This document shows positions 1 to 11,409 of a stretch of DNA of 64,000 nucleotides, one piece after another. The stretch comes from Ashinkailepas kermadecensis. Its lineage: Eukaryota > Arthropoda > Thecostraca > Neolepadidae. The first letter of the stretch is position 1; every line of letters begins with the position of its first letter. The DNA is taken from contig JAOTOM010004288.1 in the NCBI GenBank assembly GCA_034440615.1, forward strand, positions 1-64,000, given 5' to 3'. The translations under genes were made by a program, and so were the position numbers. The notes beneath the pieces are model-generated. The model saw nothing but the letters and a program-made list of their open reading frames with translations. It did not search any database and was not told the DNA's origin.

Positions 1-235
1 TTTTCATAACTACCCTAAATTTACTCAACCTTAGCAGAGAATAGCTGCAAGAAGTGTCATGACCCCTTTAGTCGTACCGTTAATTGTTCATGATTCGCGA
101 TAATCGCAAAATTCCACCTATCGAAGTGTAAATTTGCGTTAAGCTTTTCGCATGTTTTGCTACGCAAAAGTCCGTTTACAAGATAAATATTTTCGAAAGT
201 TTTCCTCATCGCATCTTATTCGGAAGTTTTGCTGC

Positions 236-544
236 TCATGTAAACGGGGTAATTGACACCTTATGAAATGCCATTCGTTCCACAATTACATTTTTCTCCG
301 GACAGAAATGCCCTAGTAATCTCCAGTTTCGCTTCCTCAAACGGGTTACATCAACTCCTGGTACATTGTGCATGGTTTGGAAAATCTCCTGATTATCCGG
401 TCCGATCATATGCAACAAAACGGCCCTTTTCCTCACCGGTTCTTTAATATCTGCAGCTGTGAGGTAGATCTCCAAACTCCCCACCCACTTCTGGAAATCA
501 TCGCTGGCAATTAGCTCCCTGAGGCCAATGCCTCCGGTCGCCAT
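236..544 (-). pseudogene. Ty3/Gypsy-type gag fragment (capsid-like N-terminal part)
   Basis: The 102-residue open frame has the look of gag proteins of arthropod Ty3/Gypsy LTR retrotransposons. It has a W-centred start (FQKWVGSLEIYLTAADI), the RKRAVLLHMIGPDNQEIFQT block, and a later F-x-PEKNVIVER block, which in relatives precedes the F-x-R-x-Q segment. It begins at an ATG that fits the usual gag start. The frame is lost near the left end, and no pol, LTR pair or primer-binding site is seen, so this is a dead, truncated copy. The element runs leftwards, towards the window edge. Assignment rests on remembered family motifs, not on a search. Confidence 0.6.
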
Positions 545-992
545 CCTGGCCGACCGCTGTCACGAAGTCCCGTTCGCGCCGCTCAGTCTCGCCTGCTCAC
601 ACCGCGCCCTTGACCTCTGGCCGGACCTTGCCGGCGGTTACAGGTGATTCCGCTGTCCGCCAGGTCACCTCCCCTCGGCCCACTCCAAGTGAACTCGCCC
701 AGGCAGGTATGACCGGTCAAACGCCAGAAATGCGGGATCGCGTGATACACAAAAGTATTCACTTACATCATAGACTGAAGCGGTGAAAAACTGTCGCAGG
801 GAACCGAAGATGGTGCCAGCAGGCCACATCGCGGAGCACTGCCGAACTGGTCGCCACGTGTGGTGCACTCAGGCACCTAACGAGGAGGTCCTTGCTTGGG
901 CGTGTATTGTTCCAGACTGGCCGGACACAGGCCGGCACCAGCGACGTTCGTGGGCATTCGATAATAGCGCCACCTATGCTTCGTTACTACAA

Positions 993-1458
993 AAGTCTTC
1001 GTTGACCTGAGGTCAAATGGTGATCTCAAGTGACCAGTTGACTTGGTGTGCTGCATGTCACCGCGACTAGCGGTGGTACAAGTGTTAGAATCATCCCAAT
1101 AAGGGAATTCTCCGGCAAGTTATGCGATACCCAAGATTTGACCTCGCCTACCTTTTCGCCTCTGAAGGCGAAAGGGTTCGTCGTAGAAAAAAAAAATATA
1201 TTCGTGGTGCCTGCAAAGGTGGTGTTAAATTTTCAGACGAATCGGAGGATATTGGTGAATGTGATTGTGAATACGTTGCTGAATGGGAGCTAGTGCTACC
1301 TGATGAAATGCGTCATCGATAGAGGTCAGGTCACGCAGTGTGCTGCTTCTTGTGTTGATAGTGCATGCATCAGTGTTGCGATAGTCTACATTCAATGCTT
1401 CGTTTGGCCCACATACGGTACCCCAGTGGACCACTTTCATTTTCTGAAATTCATCAAA
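993..1458 (-). repeat. Copy 1 of a ~470 bp dispersed repeat (5'-truncated)
   Basis: This segment is repeated with moderate divergence at 1616-2090 in the same orientation. Shared landmarks include the gttgacctgaggtcaaatgg start, the tttgacct block, ttttcagacgaatcgga and the ggtaccccagtggaccactt end. The copy lacks the tRNA-like head found next to copy 2. Small open frames in it are not conserved between the two copies, so it is not treated as coding. Confidence 0.7.
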
Positions 1459-1615
1459 CCTGACCTGAAATCAAACGCTGACCTTGGAGGTAACACGCTC
1501 GGATATGCTGCTTCCTTGCTCAGTGGGCGATTATTCGACGCTAATATCCATGCGATAAATGTATTGAGGGAAATGTTATTCGATACCCCGTGATTTTCCT
1601 GTAGGGTATAATGTT

Positions 1616-2125
1616 AAAGTCTTCGTTGACTTGAGGTCAAATGGTGACCTCGAGTGACCAGTTGAATTGGTGTGCTGCATGCCACCATGACAGCGGTGAC
1701 ATAAGCTTTTGAATCATTCCAATAAGTGAATTCACCGACAAGTTATGCGGTACCCCAGATTTGACCTTGCTGACCTCTTCACCTCTGAAGGCGAAATGGT
1801 TCGTCATAACAAAAATCGTTTGGTCATGCATGTACATGTATGGCTGCGAAGGTTGTGTCAAATTTTCAGACGAATCGGAGAATATCGGTGAATGTGTTTC
1901 TGAATGCGTTGCTGAATGGGATGCTAGTGCTACCTGATTAAATGCATCATCGATAGAGGTCAGGTCACGCGGTGTGCTGCTTCTTGTATTTATAGTGCAT
2001 GCATCAGTGTTGAGATAGTCTACATTAAATGTTTCGTTTCGTCCACATACGGTACCCCAGTGGACCACTTTCATTTTCTGAATTTCATCAAGCTTACCCA
2101 CTGAGCTACCGACACCCCTATCCTG
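1616..2125 (-). repeat. Copy 2 of the ~470 bp repeat with an adjoining tRNA-like head
   Basis: The repeat body is 1616-2090. On the minus strand it is preceded directly by a tRNA-like 5' part with a good RNA polymerase III A box, TAGCTCAGTGGG (2097-2108). Slightly further upstream (about 2175-2255) is a B-box-like GGTTCGAA in a second tRNA-like stretch. This suggests a tRNA-headed retroposon transcribed leftwards. The 178-codon open frame across 1637-2173 has no recognised domain and is not preserved in copy 1. Confidence 0.5.
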
Positions 2126-2814
2126 TTGTAGAGAGCAATATGTGCCAAGAAGTGAAAATTGGAAAAGGGTCAAGGCCGTGGCGCGGTCTCGTATTTTTCG
2201 AACCTGGGATCAAATGCGATATATTCAAACTCAGCACACTTGCCCACGTCGATTGATGTCCGAAAATCAATATCACAGACAAAGATGTCTAAAGGTGTCA
2301 CCCTAGTGGCCAAACTCACGCCTGAGAGCAGGATCATCCCCGCGGTCTGCAGCCAGCACCCTGCCCCTACAGCGGAGTCCATGTGGTGGAGCAGATTGCA
2401 TTGACGCGTTGGATAACTACCAATGGGGACCAGAGCACGATGGCGCAGCGACTATAGAGTTGGTGGAAGCTATTTTGAAACAGTTTTTTACTCATCGCCC
2501 AAGAGTTGGTGTTAAAACTAATCCGAACCTGGGGACAACTACCCCGTCGCGGATTTTGACAACTCCATCTAGTGTCACACTCAGATCGACATAATTCTGC
2601 TGCTACGTGACCCGTTTGGCGCAACGGCTGAACGAGAAAAGCATTACGCGAGGTGGAACACCCAGGACACACGAAGCTGCACCGCTTCCCTCCGACATCC
2701 CAGCATCCGTCAGGTCACTCTGAACTCCCCCGTCCTTAACTTGTAACTTGAGTCACCACCTCCACGCCGAGCTCCCGGTCATCTCCAGCCGAGACAAACT
2801 CCACACGTACGTCT

Positions 2815-3275
2815 GTATTACACTTGACACAGCTCATGTCTGACTGAACACCACAGTCTGACATACACTTGACACAGCTCATGTCTGACTGAACACCACA
2901 GTCTGACATACACTTGACACAGCTCATGTCTGACTGGACAACATAGTTTGACATACACTTGTCAGAGCGCATGTATGACACACGTCTGACTGGACAGCCT
3001 AGCCTGATATACACTTGTCAGAGCGCATGTATGACACACGTCTGACTGGACAGCCTAGCCTGATATACACTTGTCAGAGCGCATGTCTCACACATGTCTG
3101 AGTTAGTTATTTGGGCTTTATGATGCGTCGTGGCACATGTCTGACTGAAAAGACAGTCTGACATACATTTGACTGAGCGCATGTCTGACATATGTCTGAC
3201 TGAACAACACGGTCTGACATACACTTGACTGAGCGCATGTCTGACACACGTCTGACTGACCATAGCCGAGTCATA
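2815..3275. repeat. 45 bp minisatellite (with ~56 bp variants)
   Basis: Units containing cacttgacacagctcatgtc recur at 2821, 2866 and 2911, then continue as longer variants with cagagcgcatgt and cacacgtctgactg. The array is interrupted at 3101-3133 by a short retroelement-tail insertion. Confidence 0.85.
3101..3133 (-). mobile_element. 33 bp LINE 3'-tail insertion inside the 45 bp array
   Basis: Read on the minus strand, this is a copy of the dispersed retroelement 3' end (CCCAAATAACTAACT type). It is flanked by the 10 bp direct repeat cacatgtctg (3091-3100 and 3134-3143). The flanks lie inside a tandem array, so the duplication could in part be array sequence, but the inserted block is foreign to the array. 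Confidence 0.5.
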
Positions 3276-3299
3276 ACCCGTGGAACCACAACCAGAATA

Positions 3300-3740
3300 T
3301 CCTCGTTACGGTGGTGCAAACGCACACTTGAGGATCGTGCGGGTCTAGTCAGTTAGTCGGTCAGTCATAGCGTTGCTCAGGGAGGGGGTCGGAGGGTACT
3401 ATAGCGTACCCTCCGGCAGGAGGGAACACAGGGCGCCGTTCACAGCTACGCACTTGCCCGCATCACTATATGACTGGAGATCAAGCCAAACATGTTTCTA
3501 CTTCTCAAAGGCAAACACGGCGAGGCATTTGTAATGATGTACAGGGCAGGATATGTGCTTAACGCGTTCGCCAACTGTAATGCTTGATCCGTAAAACCCT
3601 CCGGCGGATGTTTTGCACTCTGTTGATATTATTTTCGTTAGCTGTTTGTTCTTTTCTCTTTCGGATCGTACCGCAGCCCAACGGGATCGCCACTTCGGAG
3701 CTGGACAACTCCGTCTGCTACGGTCCGTTCACTCCGCCGC
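3300..3740. other. No gene seen
   Basis: Unique-looking sequence of mixed composition. There is no supported coding frame, RNA or repeat. Confidence 0.4.
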
Positions 3741-3778
3741 CGTGGTGAGAGGATGGTGGTGTCCGGAACTGAGCGAGT

Positions 3779-4339
3779 TCACGAGATGGACCAGTGGCGC
3801 AACGACCGGTCCAGCGGGTGGACCGACGAGAGCGGCACGCGCTGCGTAGGCAGGCCGGAGGCGCCCCGCAGGTACACGTGCAGCACGGGCTGGCGCAGGA
3901 TGCGCCTGGGCGCCTTCTGCGGCTTGGCCGGCCGGGTGGCGGCGGCGGCCAGCGCCAGCCGCTTCAGACTCTGCGCCAGCGCCGCCATCCGGCCGCGCGA
4001 CTCGGCCTCGGGCAGCTGGAACGACACGGACCGCTTGCCGGCGCCGGCCGGTGGCGCCGCCCCGCCCGAGTGGCTGCAGAGGATGGGCCGCAGCCGGGCG
4101 GCGGCGCGCAGCGGCGGCGGCGACGGCGGCTCAGACAGGCTGTCGCACGTGCCGCACGAGTCGTCCGACTCGTCGGCGCTGGAGCAGGGCGTGGCGCCGT
4201 CGCGGTAGAACTGGAAGACGGCAAGGCGCAGCGTGCCGCCGGCGGCCTCCTCGCCGCGCGCCGTCTCGGCCGCCGTCACCGTCGACGACGTGTGGAAACT
4301 CTCCAGCATGCTTCGCTTTGGCATTCCTGGACCGCTTGG
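3779..4339 (-). CDS. Probable coding exon of unknown protein with a PP1-docking-like motif
   Basis: A GC-rich open frame (about 181 codons from ATG 4324 to the TGA at 3779) has protein-like composition. It has an acidic/serine cluster (SSADESDDSCGTCDS), a proline stretch, then KRSVSF, which fits the R-x-V-x-F protein phosphatase 1 docking consensus. A basic segment follows (RPAKPQKAPRRILRQP), with an ordered-looking C-terminus (VLHVYLRGASGLPTQRVPL). On the minus strand an acceptor-like cttacttacttcag sits just before the ATG, ending at 4340, so the ATG may be an internal Met of an internal exon or a true start after a 5' UTR intron. I do not recognise the family. Other frames in this GC-rich block are also long, so the choice of frame rests on composition and the splice-like border. 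Confidence 0.4.
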   Translation of the reverse strand, partial: PSGPGMPKRSMLESFHTSSTVTAAETARGEEAAGGTLRLAVFQFYRDGATPCSSADESDDSCGTCDSLSEPPSPPPLRAAARLRPILCSHSGGAAPPAGAGKRSVSFQLPEAESRGRMAALAQSLKRLALAAAATRPAKPQKAPRRILRQPVLHVYLRGASGLPTQRVPLSSVHPLDRSLRHWSIS

Positions 4340-4850
4340 CTGAAGTAAGTAAGTGTCCGGCCTGTCACCTACAGAGTATCGAACATCAACAGGCTGCCAC
4401 ATGCTGGTAGCGCACAGGAAGACCAGTACACAATGTGCGAGCGCGAATTATCGCCGACAGATGCTAACATTTAACAAAGAAGGATGTTTTAGTCTATGTA
4501 TGATCTTCAATTTGGCATCCAGTCACTTGTATCTCACCAATCAGCAGCATGTGTAACTACAGGCAGACGTGACGCACTCACTGCTCCTTCTCACTACACT
4601 GACACAGGCTGAACAAGACACTGATTTGGTTATCAGCAGTGATCTGAACGGTAGTGAAACATAAAAGTGGTGTAAAGTCAGTATGATATGTGTTATGCTC
4701 ATGGCGCACTTACGTACGAAGAATAAGATAAACCGCATGCAGGCCAACCCGGGTTGTAGCTTTGTATGTTTTTGGGAGGACACTTGCGTCGCCCAATGTT
4801 GGCTTTAGCCCCCCCCCCCACATTTCAACTTTTCACATGGGACCAGTGGC

Positions 4851-4905
4851 GTACCGAAAGGGTGGGGCATTGGGGACAGTTTCCCCCACCCCCTGAGAGG
4901 ATGTG
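4851..4905 (+). mobile_element. Terminal-repeat-like start of a hAT-type non-autonomous element
   Basis: CAGTGGCGTACCG followed by G-rich then C-rich tracts resembles the ends of hAT-like MITEs in invertebrates. It sits directly beside the 21 bp degenerate array. The matching opposite end was not found. Confidence 0.3.
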
Positions 4906-5345
4906 GGACTCCCAAGAATTGTGCTGGGGTTCGGAAAAATGCACTAGGATGCCTAAAAATTCCACTAGGGTACCCAAAATTCACACCAGGGCCCCTAAAT
5001 ATCACATTTGGGCCAAAGAAGTCGCGCAGTGGACCCTCAAAGTCACGCTGGTAGCCCAAAATTCATGCAGGATACCTTTAACATCACGATGGGCCCCCAA
5101 AAGACGGGTTGGGCCCCTGAATACCACGCTGGAGGCCTAAAAGATCAGGCCGGAGCCCTTGAAAATCGCGCTGTGTCTCACAAAGTGACGGACCGGGGTC
5201 CCTAAAACTCACGCTGCGGCCTCAAAAGTCCGTGCCTGGGCCCCTAAGAATCACGCTGGGGGCCCAAAAAAGTCGTGCCGGAGTTCTTGAAGATGAAGTC
5301 GGGGACCACAATAGATCTGGGCCGGGGCCCCTGACTGTCAAGTCA
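4905..5345. repeat. Degenerate ~21 bp tandem array, copy A
   Basis: About 20 units of 20-22 bp follow the loose pattern CTGGGGCCCCNAAAATCACG. Each carries an A-tract and a GGGCCC-like core. Units differ strongly, so the array is old. A related array lies at 50268-50765. Confidence 0.75.
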
Positions 5346-6694
5346 CTGTCAAGTCATCCAGTGTCAAGATTTCCATATCTCGCAGATATGATATTGGTTA
5401 GTAGAAAGACATTTGGTCTTACCTGCACCTTGTGCAACAATGCACCATGACTGCCACCGTCCTCCCTCTCCAAAAGCAGTGTTTTGCAGCCGGAGAGGTA
5501 GACTCCCCGAGTTTCCCGAAGATAATAATACTCTGGAAGACCAGCATTCAAGACGAGTCTGCGTTTTAAATACTAGTCCTGACTCAGTAGAGACGACACA
5601 ACCATCTAAGCAAACATACACCACAAGTTCAGCTTCAGCAGCGCCTAAGTCAGTGTACTTAGGTACGTACGCGCTAAAACCAGCTTTGAAAACAAACTGC
5701 GCCGTAAAACGAAACCTACGTCGGGTTTGGTCTCTGGATTGTGACAATTCGTAGGCGACATGCTTACCACGGCCATAGCAGCTATATGGTCTATGAACAT
5801 TACCTGGCGGGGTGGCGTCTCTTTCAGACCCAGTGTCACCTCGATCATAAATTGCTTCGGTACGCCTCTGATACGTTGTACTGAAACAAGATGAGCAGTG
5901 CGTATAATGTCTGGATGGTTAGGAAAAAATCAACTGGGTATGCTAAGAAGCTAAAAAGAGCCTGATCAGAAATTAAACCCATACTCAATGATAATACAGT
6001 ACCGTAAGCTGTCACCAAAACTGCAGACACATTTCCAATATGTCGCCCACGCACGCGGCCGAGTAGCAGGCTATATTCACCTCTTCCGCTTGTGTTGATG
6101 AGCGACTCGGGTGCGACGCCGAGTCGAAGTGCCGCGTGTCTTCTCGTCAGGCTGCTCGACGCTTGCACACGAGGAAGCGATGATCACCCGCTCAGCTCCG
6201 GGCCAGGAATGAGCTGGGTCGCGTCGCTCCCGCCTAAGTAGTGGTGCCAGCCCCGGCGTCGTCCGACGCTGCTACACCTGCAGCGATTGGTCGTCGGCTG
6301 TGAGGAGCTCTATGAGTGGCTGAGCTATCGAGCAAAGCAACCGAGAAGGTCGTGGGCCGAGCTGCACTTAGCGGAAATACACTCTCCTCTGTGCAAATGG
6401 GGATGGGCACTGTTGGCTACTGTTGTCGTTCAGGATGTGTTTTATGCTGTTTATGTGGCAATAACCATTATATCTGATGGCTCAACTATCGGATTAACTC
6501 TTCCGACCAGGTACATCAAGCAGTGGTTAGCGATAGACTTGTCGGTTGCAGAACTTAAGTTTCAAGAAGACATTCACTTTTCACTTCATGACGGTGAAAA
6601 TAGAGACTGATCTGATTATTATTAGGTTTCTTGGCGCGTTGACCAGATTTGGGGTTCCATTTGTAGCGTCGAATCTAACGCTGTAACGAAATAT
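5346..6694. other. No gene supported
   Basis: Several frames of about 100 codons exist on both strands (for example 5845-6168 minus, with a hydrophobic stretch, and 6287-6610 plus), but none shows a domain, splice context or repeat relationship. They are best left uncalled. Confidence 0.4.
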
Positions 6695-6787
6695 TTCGCC
6701 CGCGACCAATCTTGGTGGTATAGTATAGGCGACGTGGTGATGACTCAACGGTCGACGTGTCGTAAAACCAATAACCAACCAACCAAC
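6695..6787 (+). mobile_element. Truncated SINE (161 bp family), core and tail only
   Basis: It contains cgcccgcgaccaat, a decayed core, tgactcaacggtcgacgtg and the tail cgtaaaaccaataaccaacc. These match the 3' two-thirds of the elements at 47308-47468 and 60876-61036. The tRNA head is missing. Confidence 0.75.
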
Positions 6788-7428
6788 GAGGGGCCACGGA
6801 CCCACTAAATTATTGTTTTGGTCCCAATAATCATTGATTCATCTCCCCCTCCCCCCCCCAATCAGGCTGAAGCTTTAACCCTTGAGCCTATTAGTGCAAA
6901 CTAAATACAAATAAATGGAGTTCGAGGAAGCTGACCATGAAAATGTCCCCCCACCCCACTTCTTCAGCCTACTTCCTAAAGTGACACCCCTGACCCTGGG
7001 CATATTATTGAAAATCCTACTTTTGTAAAGAAACGACACACTTTCCCAGACAGTCCGAGTCGTCTCCAAGAATGCTGGTGAACGTCCCGTTGGTTGCACA
7101 ATATTTGGCTCTCTTCCTCTGGGCAGGGAGCACCCGCCTCCGGCGCAGCAGTGGCCGGCTAACTAAGCTGACCAAGAAACTCAGATTCATTTGCACGATG
7201 CAGGCTTTAGATTTGCTCAGAGCACCTGTAGACCCTCGTGAAGTCACATGAAGTGCTACCCGTGCTCCTAATCTTTGTCGCATGCAAAGTTGCTCTGATC
7301 CGATGTGCACGTCATATCTGCTGAAACATCCGGCTCCGCCGCCGTGCCAGTATTTCTCCTGGTAATTGTGGAGTGTTTGCTGAGATGACATCTTCATCCG
7401 GTTTGCTTAAGTTCGCATCTCAAATGAT

Positions 7429-7485
7429 GTGCATTTCACTTATGCAGGTGCATTTCACTTATGCAGGTGCATTTCACTTATGCAG
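7429..7485. repeat. 19 bp tandem repeat, 3 perfect copies
   Basis: gtgcatttcacttatgcag is repeated exactly three times. Confidence 0.95.
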
Positions 7486-7489
7486 GTCA

Positions 7490-8400
7490 AGCTATGGTAA
7501 CCGTTCAGTAGTCGCTGCGATGCGTTATGGTGCAACACCGGTGATGTGTATTTTAGTTATCTTCAGTTGGAACGCATGGGTACGCAGCATCGGCTCGTGA
7601 AAATAAAAAGTGGGCAATCTAAAAAACCGGTGACCACGCAAGCATAACATACAGATTCCTCGATTCAGATATATTAGAATGTGACATTATTCAGCACCTC
7701 TCCAGGGAGGATAAATTGCTGCGTATATTTTTGTTTCCATATGCATCTGCATCCTGCAACGATACATGTAGTTCTAAGTCAAAGTGTGCATAGCATAGTT
7801 CAGACATAACCGTGTAGCTGCTACAACAATGAGGTATATTCCTATGAACCTTTGACATGCGACATATATATACATATATATATATATATAAGCATATCGC
7901 ACTACGGTAAACTTGATTATACTCTAGACATATAACATGATATCATGGCATCTTTGTAGGGAAGGAAATATAAACTGGCCAGTGCTTAATACCTCATTAA
8001 GAAGTTGCATGGGTTCTCGCCGCGAGTCAACCAAGACCACAGCGTCAGAGAGATTAAATCACGCAATATACTGGTGGTCTCCATGTCTCAGCATCCCAAC
8101 CGCATGAATTTGGAGGAAAAAGCTGTGCTGTTTTCATTGTATGGCGATAATTCTTTGTGACCGCATACGATAGCAAAACGGTTTTCCCGCGTGCGTATTC
8201 ATCCATTTGGCCTTTTTTTCTCGCCACGTTGCTTCGACTTAGCTATTCCATGAAATTTTCAATTAGGCATACATATGCAACGTGCACCTTCCTGTCGGAA
8301 ATTGTTCACTGAAAACGGCTTGCTGAGCGGCCGGTAACTGAGACGGGTAAATGAGTCTGGGCATTCCGAATACTTATCTCGGGATGTCCGATCACGTCCG
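7490..8400. other. AT-rich non-coding stretch
   Basis: No coding frame is supported. A short (TA)n tract lies at about 7862-7890. Confidence 0.5.
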
Positions 8401-8418
8401 GCACGCCGCGCGGCGCGG

Positions 8419-8489
8419 CCAGATGGCGCGCACAGATGGCGCGCCCAGATGGCGAGCCCAGATGGCGCGCCCAGATGGCGCGCCATCTG
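8419..8489. repeat. ~15 bp agatggcgcgcccag repeat ending in an 18 bp palindrome
   Basis: About five units of agatggcgcgcccag are followed by the perfect palindrome cagatggcgcgccatctg (8472-8489). Confidence 0.85.
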
Positions 8490-8649
8490 AGAGGCCGACT
8501 GGCGCGCCAAGACAGCGGCGTGCCTTTCCTTTCGGCTTGTTGGTCCGGCTCGGAGACCCGATCCCACTCAGTTGATGTGTGCACGGCAACGCAACGGCTA
8601 GAACAATGTAGCGGCGCCATTCTCATCACTGGGGGAGGAAATACCCAGC

Positions 8650-8722
8650 CACCACCTAGATTCGAACACAGCCTTGCGGGTTCGGGACACTCATGGTAGC
8701 CAATGCGCTAGAGCTACACTTT
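8650..8722 (-). mobile_element. tRNA-like SINE head or tRNA pseudogene
   Basis: Minus-strand sequence has an A box (TAGCTCTAGCGCATTGG) and a B box (TGTTCGAATCT) at tRNA spacing. Stems are imperfect, so a functional tRNA is unlikely. Confidence 0.5.
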
Positions 8723-8805
8723 AGGTATCTGGTATGTGGCTGATTGAGTTTTTTTTTATAAGTTGTCACTTCAAACATGTGTGCCGATTTAGCCGTGTGC
8801 CGATT

Positions 8806-10275
8806 TTTGCCGTGTCGGTGGAGGTAGGCTGACGTGTGGTGTGGGTAGAGGTAGTTTGGCTGACGTGTGGTTTCGGTGGAGGTAGTTTGGCTGACGTGTG
8901 GTGTCGGTGGAGGTTGACTGACGTGTGGTGTCGGTGGAGGTAGTTTGGCTGACGTGTGGTGTCGGTGGAGGTAGGCTGACGTCTGGTGTCGGTGGAGGTT
9001 GACTGACGTGTGGTGTCGGTGGAGGTAGTTTGGCTGACGTGTGGTGTCGGTGGAGATTGGCTGACGTGTGGTGTCGGTGGAGGTAGTTTGGCTGACGTGT
9101 GGTGTCGGTGGAGGTTGACTGACGTGTGGTGTCGGTGGAGGTAGTTTGGCTGACGTGTGGTGTCGGTGGAGATAGTTTGGCTGACGTGTGGTGTCGGTGG
9201 AGGTAGTTTGGCTGACGTGTGGTGTCGGTGGAGGTAGTTTGGCTGACGTGTGGTGTCGGTGTAGGTAGTTTGGCTGACGTGTGGTGTCAGTGGAGGTAGT
9301 TTGGCTGACGTGTGGTGTCGGTGGAGGTAGTTTGGCTGACGTGTGGTGTCGGTGGAGGTAGTTTGGCTGACGTGTGGTGTCGGTGGAGGTAGTTTGGCTG
9401 ACGTGTGGTGTCGGTGGAGGTAGTTTGGCTGACGTGTGGTGTCGGTGGAGGTTGACTGACGTGTGGTGTCGGTGGAGGTAGTTTGGCTGACGTGTGGTGT
9501 CGGTGGAGGTTGGCTGACGTGTGGTGTCGGTGGAGGTAGTTTGGCTGACGTGTGGTGTCGGTGGAGGTAGTTTGGCTGACGTGTGGTGTCGGTGGAGGTA
9601 GTTTGGCTGACGTGTGGTGTCGGTGGAGGTTGACTGACGTGTGGTGTCGGTGGAGGTAGTTTGGCTGACGTGTGGTGTCGGTGGAGATAGGCTGACGTCT
9701 GGTGTCGGTGGAGGTTGACTGACGTGTGGTGTCGGTGGAGGTAGTTTGGCTGACGTGTGGTGTCGGTGGAGGTAGTTTGGCTGACGTGTGGTGTCGGTGG
9801 AGGTAGTTTGGCTGACGTGTGGTGTCGGTGGAGGTAGTTTGGCTGACGTGTGGTGTCGGTGGAGGTAGTTTGGCTGACGTGTGGTGTCGGTGGAGGTAGT
9901 TTGGCTGACGTGTGGTGTCGGTGTAGGTAGTTTGGCTGACGTGTGGTGTCAGTGGAGGTAGTTTGGCTGACGTGTGGTGTCGGTGGAGGTAGTTTGGCTG
10001 ACGTGTGGTGTCGGTGGAGGTAGTTTGGCTGACGTGTGGTGTCGGTGGAGGTAGTTTGGCTGACGTGTGGTGTCGGTGGAGATAGTTCGGCTGACGTGTG
10101 GTGTCGGTGGAGGTAGTTTGGCTGACGTGTGGTGTCGGTGTAGGTAGTTTGGCTGACGTGTGGTGTCAGTGGAGGTAGTTTGGCTGACGTGTGGTGTCGG
10201 TGGAGGTAGTTTGGCTGACGTGTTGTGTCGGTGGAGGTAGTTTGGCTGACGTGTGGTGTCCGTGGAGGTAGGCGG
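8806..10275. repeat. 31 bp minisatellite, ~47 units, with 27 bp variants
   Basis: The unit is gtgtcggtggaggtagtttg plus gctgacgtgtg. Some units lack 4 bp (ggttgac type). Rare variants (gtgtaggtag, cagtggagg) recur at 9261, 9923 and 10140, showing higher-order duplication. Because three units are 93 bp without stops, the minus strand is open for 528 codons; this is not a gene. Confidence 0.95.
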
Positions 10276-10384
10276 GCCGACGGGTGCTGACACCAAAGGC
10301 GGGTTATGTATACGGCCACGGTGGCAGGCGCAGGGCCTGTCCAATGGAACATCGCAACGGCGGAGTTGCACCGGCTAATGGCTG

Positions 10385-11215
10385 GGGCGGAGGCAGAGGG
10401 AGGTGGTGAGGTTAGAGGCAGAGAAAGGTGGTGAGGTTAGAGGCAGAGAAAGGTGGTGAGGGTAGAGGCAGAGGGAGGTGGTGAGGTTAGAGGCAGAGAA
10501 AGGTGGTGAGGTTAGAGGCAGATGGAGGTGGTGAGGGTAGAGGCAGAGGGAGGTGGTGAGGTTAGAGGCAGATGGAGGTGGTGAGGTTAGAGGCAGAGGG
10601 AGGTAGTTAGGGTAGAGGCAGAGGGAGGTGGTGAGGTTAGATGCAGATAAAGGTGGTGAGGGTAGGGACAGAGGAAGACGGTGAGGGTAGAGGCAGAGGG
10701 AGGTGGTGAGGTTAGAGGCAGAGGAAGGTGGTGAGGTTAGAGGCAGATGGAGGTGGTGAGGGTAGAGTCAGAGGGAGGTGGTGAGGTTAGAGGCAGAGGG
10801 AGGTGGTGAGGGTAGATGCAGAGGGAGGTGGTGAGGTTAGAGGCAGAGGGAGGTGGTGAGGTTAGAGGCAGAGGGATGTGGTGAGGTTAGAGGCAGATCG
10901 AGGTGGTGAGGGTAGAGGCAGAGGGAGGTAGTTAGGGTAGAAGCAGAGGAAGGCGGCTGGGGCAGAGGTACAGGGAGGTGGTCATGTTAGAGGTAGAGGG
11001 AAATGGTTTGGGTAGAGGTATACAGAGGTGAAGGCTGGGGCGAAGGTAGAGGGAGGTGGTTGGGGTAGAGCCAGATGAAGGTGGCTGGAGCAGAGGCATA
11101 GGGAGGTGGTTAGGGTAGAGGTAGAGTTGTAGAGGTGGTAAGGGTAGAGGTGGTTAGGGTAGAGTTAGAGGGAGGTGACTGGGGCGGAAGTAGAGGGAGG
11201 TAGCTAAGATAGAGC
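10385..11215. repeat. 25 bp minisatellite, ~33 units
   Basis: The unit is aggtggtgaggttagaggca plus gaggg, decaying towards the right end. It is purine-rich on the plus strand, a possible triplex or polypurine tract. Confidence 0.95.
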
Positions 11216-11218
11216 AGG

Positions 11219-11270
11219 GGCGGATCTAAAAATTAGCATGGGGCCACAAGTTCGGAGGGGCTCTACTGGC
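11219..11270 (+). mobile_element. hAT-like terminal-repeat end
   Basis: CAGGGGCGGATCTAAAAAT followed by a G-rich tract resembles hAT MITE ends. No partner end was found. Confidence 0.25.
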
Positions 11271-11409
11271 TGGAATATTTTTTGCCTAATGTCGACCCCT
11301 GTTTCGTATGCAGCAGCCTATCCTATTTGGCTACACGCACTATTACAGGCTCGATTGATATTGGGCTTTGCCATCGCCAGCTATTCAAAAGTTAGGACAG
11401 CCAGCTTAG

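Noticed and set aside
993..2090. Interpretation of the ~470 bp direct repeats as LTRs of one element
   Set aside because: The spacer is only about 157 bp without coding sequence, no TG..CA ends or TSD were seen, and the tRNA-like head fits a retroposon better.
8766..10352. 528-codon open frame on the minus strand, the longest in the window
   Set aside because: It is the translation of the 31 bp minisatellite; 31 aa periodicity equals three units without stops. No start context or non-repeat domain.
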